DNA of 64,000 bases, taken from contig NZ_PDWP01000010.1 of the NCBI RefSeq assembly GCF_010093235.1, positions 1 to 64,000 on the forward strand, read 5' to 3'. Below the pieces are notes generated by a model. The model was given only the letters and a program-made list of their open reading frames with translations, did no database searches and was not told the origin of the DNA. This document shows positions 61,995 through 64,000 of this stretch, piece after piece; position 1 is the first letter of the stretch, and each line of letters starts with the position of its first letter. The translations under genes were made by a program, and so were the position numbers. Origin of the DNA: Pseudoxanthomonas suwonensis. Its GTDB lineage: Bacteria; Pseudomonadota; Gammaproteobacteria; Xanthomonadales; Xanthomonadaceae.

Positions 61995-62474
61995 TCAGTG
62001 GGCGTGGGAATGCCCGGGGAACAGGCGGTGCAGGGTGCGCGACAGCCAGCCGCCCTGCTGGTGCTCGCGGGTGAAGCGGTCCAGGTGCCGCCGCACCTGC
62101 TCCGAATAGGCCTTGTCGTCGTTGCGGATGTGGTTGAACAGCCAGCGCGAGAGCATGCTCTTGAGTTCGTCGACCACGTCCTCCCCGGCCTGGTAGCGCA
62201 TCCGGTACTCGGAGACGCGCTTGGTGAACACCTCGTGCACCCGCTTGTGGGCGGCGCAGAACGGGTAGCCGGCCTCCTCCATCAGCTCCTCCTCGAAGGC
62301 GAAGTGGGAGAGGGTGTAGTCCACCAGTTCGTCCAGCACCTCGCTCACGGCCAGCGCGGAGGCACCGGTCTGCGCCTGGTGCAGCTGGTTGATCATCGCC
62401 ACGATGCGGCGATGTTGTTCGTCGATCACCTCGATGCCGGTATCGAGGTCGTCCTGCCAGATCATCAGCGACAT
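61995..62474 (-). CDS. Bacteriohemerythrin (copy 1)
   Basis: Diiron oxygen-binding protein of 159 residues. All ligands are visible: [30 protein letters not shown] and [12 protein letters not shown] (the H-x4-D). It has a His-rich C-terminus (FPGHSHAH). The ATG at 62474 follows a TAGCCT -10 and a perfect FNR box. It probably stores or senses oxygen under micro-oxic conditions. It is a clear paralogue of the next gene. Confidence 0.93.
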   Translation of the reverse strand: MSLMIWQDDLDTGIEVIDEQHRRIVAMINQLHQAQTGASALAVSEVLDELVDYTLSHFAFEEELMEEAGYPFCAAHKRVHEVFTKRVSEYRMRYQAGEDVVDELKSMLSRWLFNHIRNDDKAYSEQVRRHLDRFTREHQQGGWLSRTLHRLFPGHSHAH

Positions 62475-62531
62475 TGGGTCACGTACGCGGTGGAGTTGCG
62501 CGCAGGCTAGGGGGCGCCGCGGGCGGCGGCC

Positions 62532-62545
62532 TTGATCGGGATCAA
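62532..62545 (-). promoter_or_regulatory. Perfect FNR/ANR-like box upstream of hemerythrin copy 1
   Basis: TTGATCGGGATCAA is a perfect palindromic match. A 22-base gap separates it from TAGCCT (62509-62504), exactly class II spacing. It overlaps the stop codon of hemerythrin copy 2. Confidence 0.75.
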
Positions 62546-63003
62546 ACGCGCGGGCCGAACAGGCGGGCGAGCGTGGAGGCCATCCAGCCGGCGCCCTCCT
62601 GGCGACGGGCGAAGCGCTCCAGGTGCCGGCGTACCTGTTCCGTGTATGCCCGGTCGTCATTGCGGATGTGGTTGAACAGCCACGTCGAGAGCAGGTCGCG
62701 CAGCTCGTCGACCACGTCCTCGCCGGCGCGGTGGCGCTCCTGGTAGCGGAGGACCCGGCGGGCGAACATGTCGTGGATCCGCCGGTGCGCGTCGGTGAGC
62801 GGGTAGCCGGCCACCGCCATCAGCTCCTCCTCGAAGGCGAAGTGCGACTGGGTGTAGTCGAGCAGGTCGGCGATCACTTCGCCCGCCGCCTCCGGCGCGC
62901 CTTCGGCCGGCTGGTTGATCATCGCCACGATGCGCCGGTGCTGCTGGTCGATCACGTCGATGCCGGTATCCAGGTCGTCCTGCCAGGTGATGGTCCGGGA
63001 CAT
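62542..63003 (-). CDS. Bacteriohemerythrin (copy 2)
   Basis: Second hemerythrin of 153 residues with the same ligand set: [30 protein letters not shown] and [12 protein letters not shown]. It differs from copy 1 in a shorter loop (residues 30-45) and a basic C-terminus without the His tail. Its own near-perfect FNR box and the same TAGCCT -10 precede it, so the gene and its promoter were duplicated as a unit. Confidence 0.93.
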   Translation of the reverse strand: MSRTITWQDDLDTGIDVIDQQHRRIVAMINQPAEGAPEAAGEVIADLLDYTQSHFAFEEELMAVAGYPLTDAHRRIHDMFARRVLRYQERHRAGEDVVDELRDLLSTWLFNHIRNDDRAYTEQVRRHLERFARRQEGAGWMASTLARLFGPRV

Positions 63004-63068
63004 GCATCCCCCTTCGAGGCCACGGGAACGGACCGGCGGAGGCTAGGGGAGGGCCGACGGCGCCGGCC

Positions 63069-63082
63069 TTGATCCTGGTCAA
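63069..63082 (-). promoter_or_regulatory. FNR/ANR-like box upstream of hemerythrin copy 2
   Basis: TTGATCCTGGTCAA matches 9 of 10 defined bases. A 23-base gap leads to TAGCCT (63045-63040), the same -10 as in copy 1. The hemerythrin start lies 66 bases away. Confidence 0.7.
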
Positions 63083-63114
63083 CCCGCGGTGGGCAGGCGA
63101 CGGACGGTCGCGGC

Positions 63115-64000
63115 TCAGGCCGCGTCGACGATGCGGTTGCGGCCGCCGGCCTTGGCCAGGTAGAGGCGGCGGTCGGCTTCGGCCAGCAGGCTGTGCAGGG
63201 TATCGCCCACCCGCGCGTTGCAGGCGCCGATGCTCACCGACAGGCGCAGCTCGCCCTGCTCGACCGGTACCCGCAGGTCCTCCACCCGCAGGCGCAGACG
63301 CTCCAGGTGGCCATTGAGCGCGGTCCCTTCCAGGCCCGGCAGCAGCATGCAGAACTCCTCGCCGCCGAAGCGGGCGATGTGGTCCTGCGGGCGGGCGTGG
63401 GTGGCGATCGCGTGGGCAACCGCACGCAGGGCGCGGTCGCCGGTCTCGTGGCCCCAGGTGTCGTTGACGTGCTTGAAGTGGTCCAGGTCGAGCATGACCA
63501 TCGCCAGCGGCTGGCGCACGTCGCGCATACGCGGCACCAGGCGTTCGGCCTGGTCGAGGAAGTGGCGGCGGTTGGGCAGGCCGGTGAGGAAGTCGCGGGT
63601 GGCCAGGGCCTGCAGGCTGCCGATCAGCTCCAGCTGGTCCACGTTCTGCGAGACCCGGCAGAAGAACTCCTCGCGCGAGTACGGCTTGCGCAGGAAGTCG
63701 TTGGCGCCGTTCTTGAGGAAGCGCGCGACCAGGCCGGGGTCGTCGCGGCCGGAAACGCCGATTACCGCCATGCGGTCGCGCGCGCGCAGGGCGCGCAGGC
63801 GGCGGGTCAGCTCGATGCCCTGCATGCCGGGCATCTCCTGGTCGACGATGGCCAGGCGGATGGTCGGATCGGCTTCCACCGCGGCCAGTGCGCGGTCGCC
63901 GTCCGGCGCCTGCACCACGCGGTAGCCGAACATCTCCAGCAGCAGGCCGGCGTGGGCGCGCGCGCTGGGGGAGTCGTCCACCACCAGGGCCGAGATCCGG
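63115..64000 (-). CDS. REC-GGDEF diguanylate cyclase (partial, start off window)
   Basis: Response-regulator diguanylate cyclase whose start lies beyond the window end. The receiver domain shows VVDDSPSARAHA and the phospho-acceptor Asp in AIVDQEMPGMQG. The GGDEF domain has TRDFLTGLPNRRHFLDQAER, MLDLDHFKHVNDTWGHETGD and the active motif FGGEEF. A product-inhibition I site (RPQD) lies 5 residues before it. It therefore makes c-di-GMP when phosphorylated. It ends about 33 bases after the FNR box region of hemerythrin copy 2. Confidence 0.93.
   Translation of the reverse strand, partial: RISALVVDDSPSARAHAGLLLEMFGYRVVQAPDGDRALAAVEADPTIRLAIVDQEMPGMQGIELTRRLRALRARDRMAVIGVSGRDDPGLVARFLKNGANDFLRKPYSREEFFCRVSQNVDQLELIGSLQALATRDFLTGLPNRRHFLDQAERLVPRMRDVRQPLAMVMLDLDHFKHVNDTWGHETGDRALRAVAHAIATHARPQDHIARFGGEEFCMLLPGLEGTALNGHLERLRLRVEDLRVPVEQGELRLSVSIGACNARVGDTLHSLLAEADRRLYLAKAGGRNRIVDAA

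Overview
The window is high-GC Gammaproteobacterial chromosome, most like the Xanthomonadaceae/Lysobacteraceae (Lysobacter, Luteimonas, Pseudoxanthomonas, Stenotrophomonas group). The support is a fused RlmKL rRNA methyltransferase, a Bpt-type leucyltransferase, PurT, a DUF3247 protein, a DUF2007-like membrane protein, and strong G/C third-position bias throughout. The genus cannot be fixed from sequence alone. No tRNA, rRNA, CRISPR, complete IS element or prophage is seen.

Layout. 1-180: AT-rich, foreign-looking end that cuts off minC. 0.5-7.2 kb: GNAT acetyltransferase, NarL-type two-component pair, SRPBCC protein, DUF423, AlkA-type glycosylase, cytochrome b561, VanY-type peptidase. 7.2-9.6 kb: six-gene SPFH operon with a ribbon-helix-helix protein and a repeat-bearing promoter. 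9.7-10.9 kb: purT. 10.9-13.9 kb: five-gene operon of a roadblock/LC7 protein, a stand-alone Aer-type PAS, a PhnD-like protein with no signal peptide, and two unknown proteins. 13.9-22.1 kb: housekeeping (lipoprotein EEP hydrolase, bpt, EF-hand protein, tesB, amidase, MOSC, YqiA-like hydrolase, rlmKL). 22.2-25.8 kb: secreted hydrolase, a MshEN-CheX fusion with a CheY-like partner, DUF445. 25.8-26.5 kb: intergenic repeat block. 26.5-33.2 kb: divergent omega-amino-acid/polyamine catabolic cluster (mmsA, ald, aminotransferase opposite a PuuR-like regulator and a PuuC-like dehydrogenase). 33.2-43.3 kb: accessory zone with an unusual number of broken genes (DosP-like c-di-GMP protein, PD-(D/E)XK-like protein, HIT protein), a P-type ATPase, ohr and an OBAP-like lipoprotein. 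43.7-55.9 kb: small unknowns, lipocalin, dapA, DUF72, M23 peptidase, xth, AsmA-like, HAD, MFS, SemiSWEET, DUF3247, aldo/keto reductase. 56.0-62.0 kb: RND efflux pair and a divergent MHS transporter. 62.0-64.0 kb: two bacteriohemerythrins and a REC-GGDEF protein running off the end.

Regulation. FNR/ANR-like boxes (TTGAT-N4-ATCAA or near matches) lie 36-66 bp ahead of cytochrome b561, the roadblock/PAS operon, DUF6522 and both hemerythrins. At the two hemerythrins the gap from box to the same TAGCCT -10 element is 22-23 bp, as in class II FNR promoters. This suggests a small low-oxygen regulon built around diiron and flavin-type sensors. A different 26-bp element (21/26 identical) sits about 85 bp ahead of both the secreted hydrolase and ohr.

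Best candidates for undescribed biology are the roadblock/FAD-PAS/PhnD-like operon, the MshEN-CheX/CheY pair (possible c-di-GMP input to a CheY phosphatase), and the SPFH/RHH/DUF4177/PH operon. Several single-base frameshifts at 33-48 kb, one of them in a C run, plus the junk-like window start, warn that some broken genes may be sequence errors.
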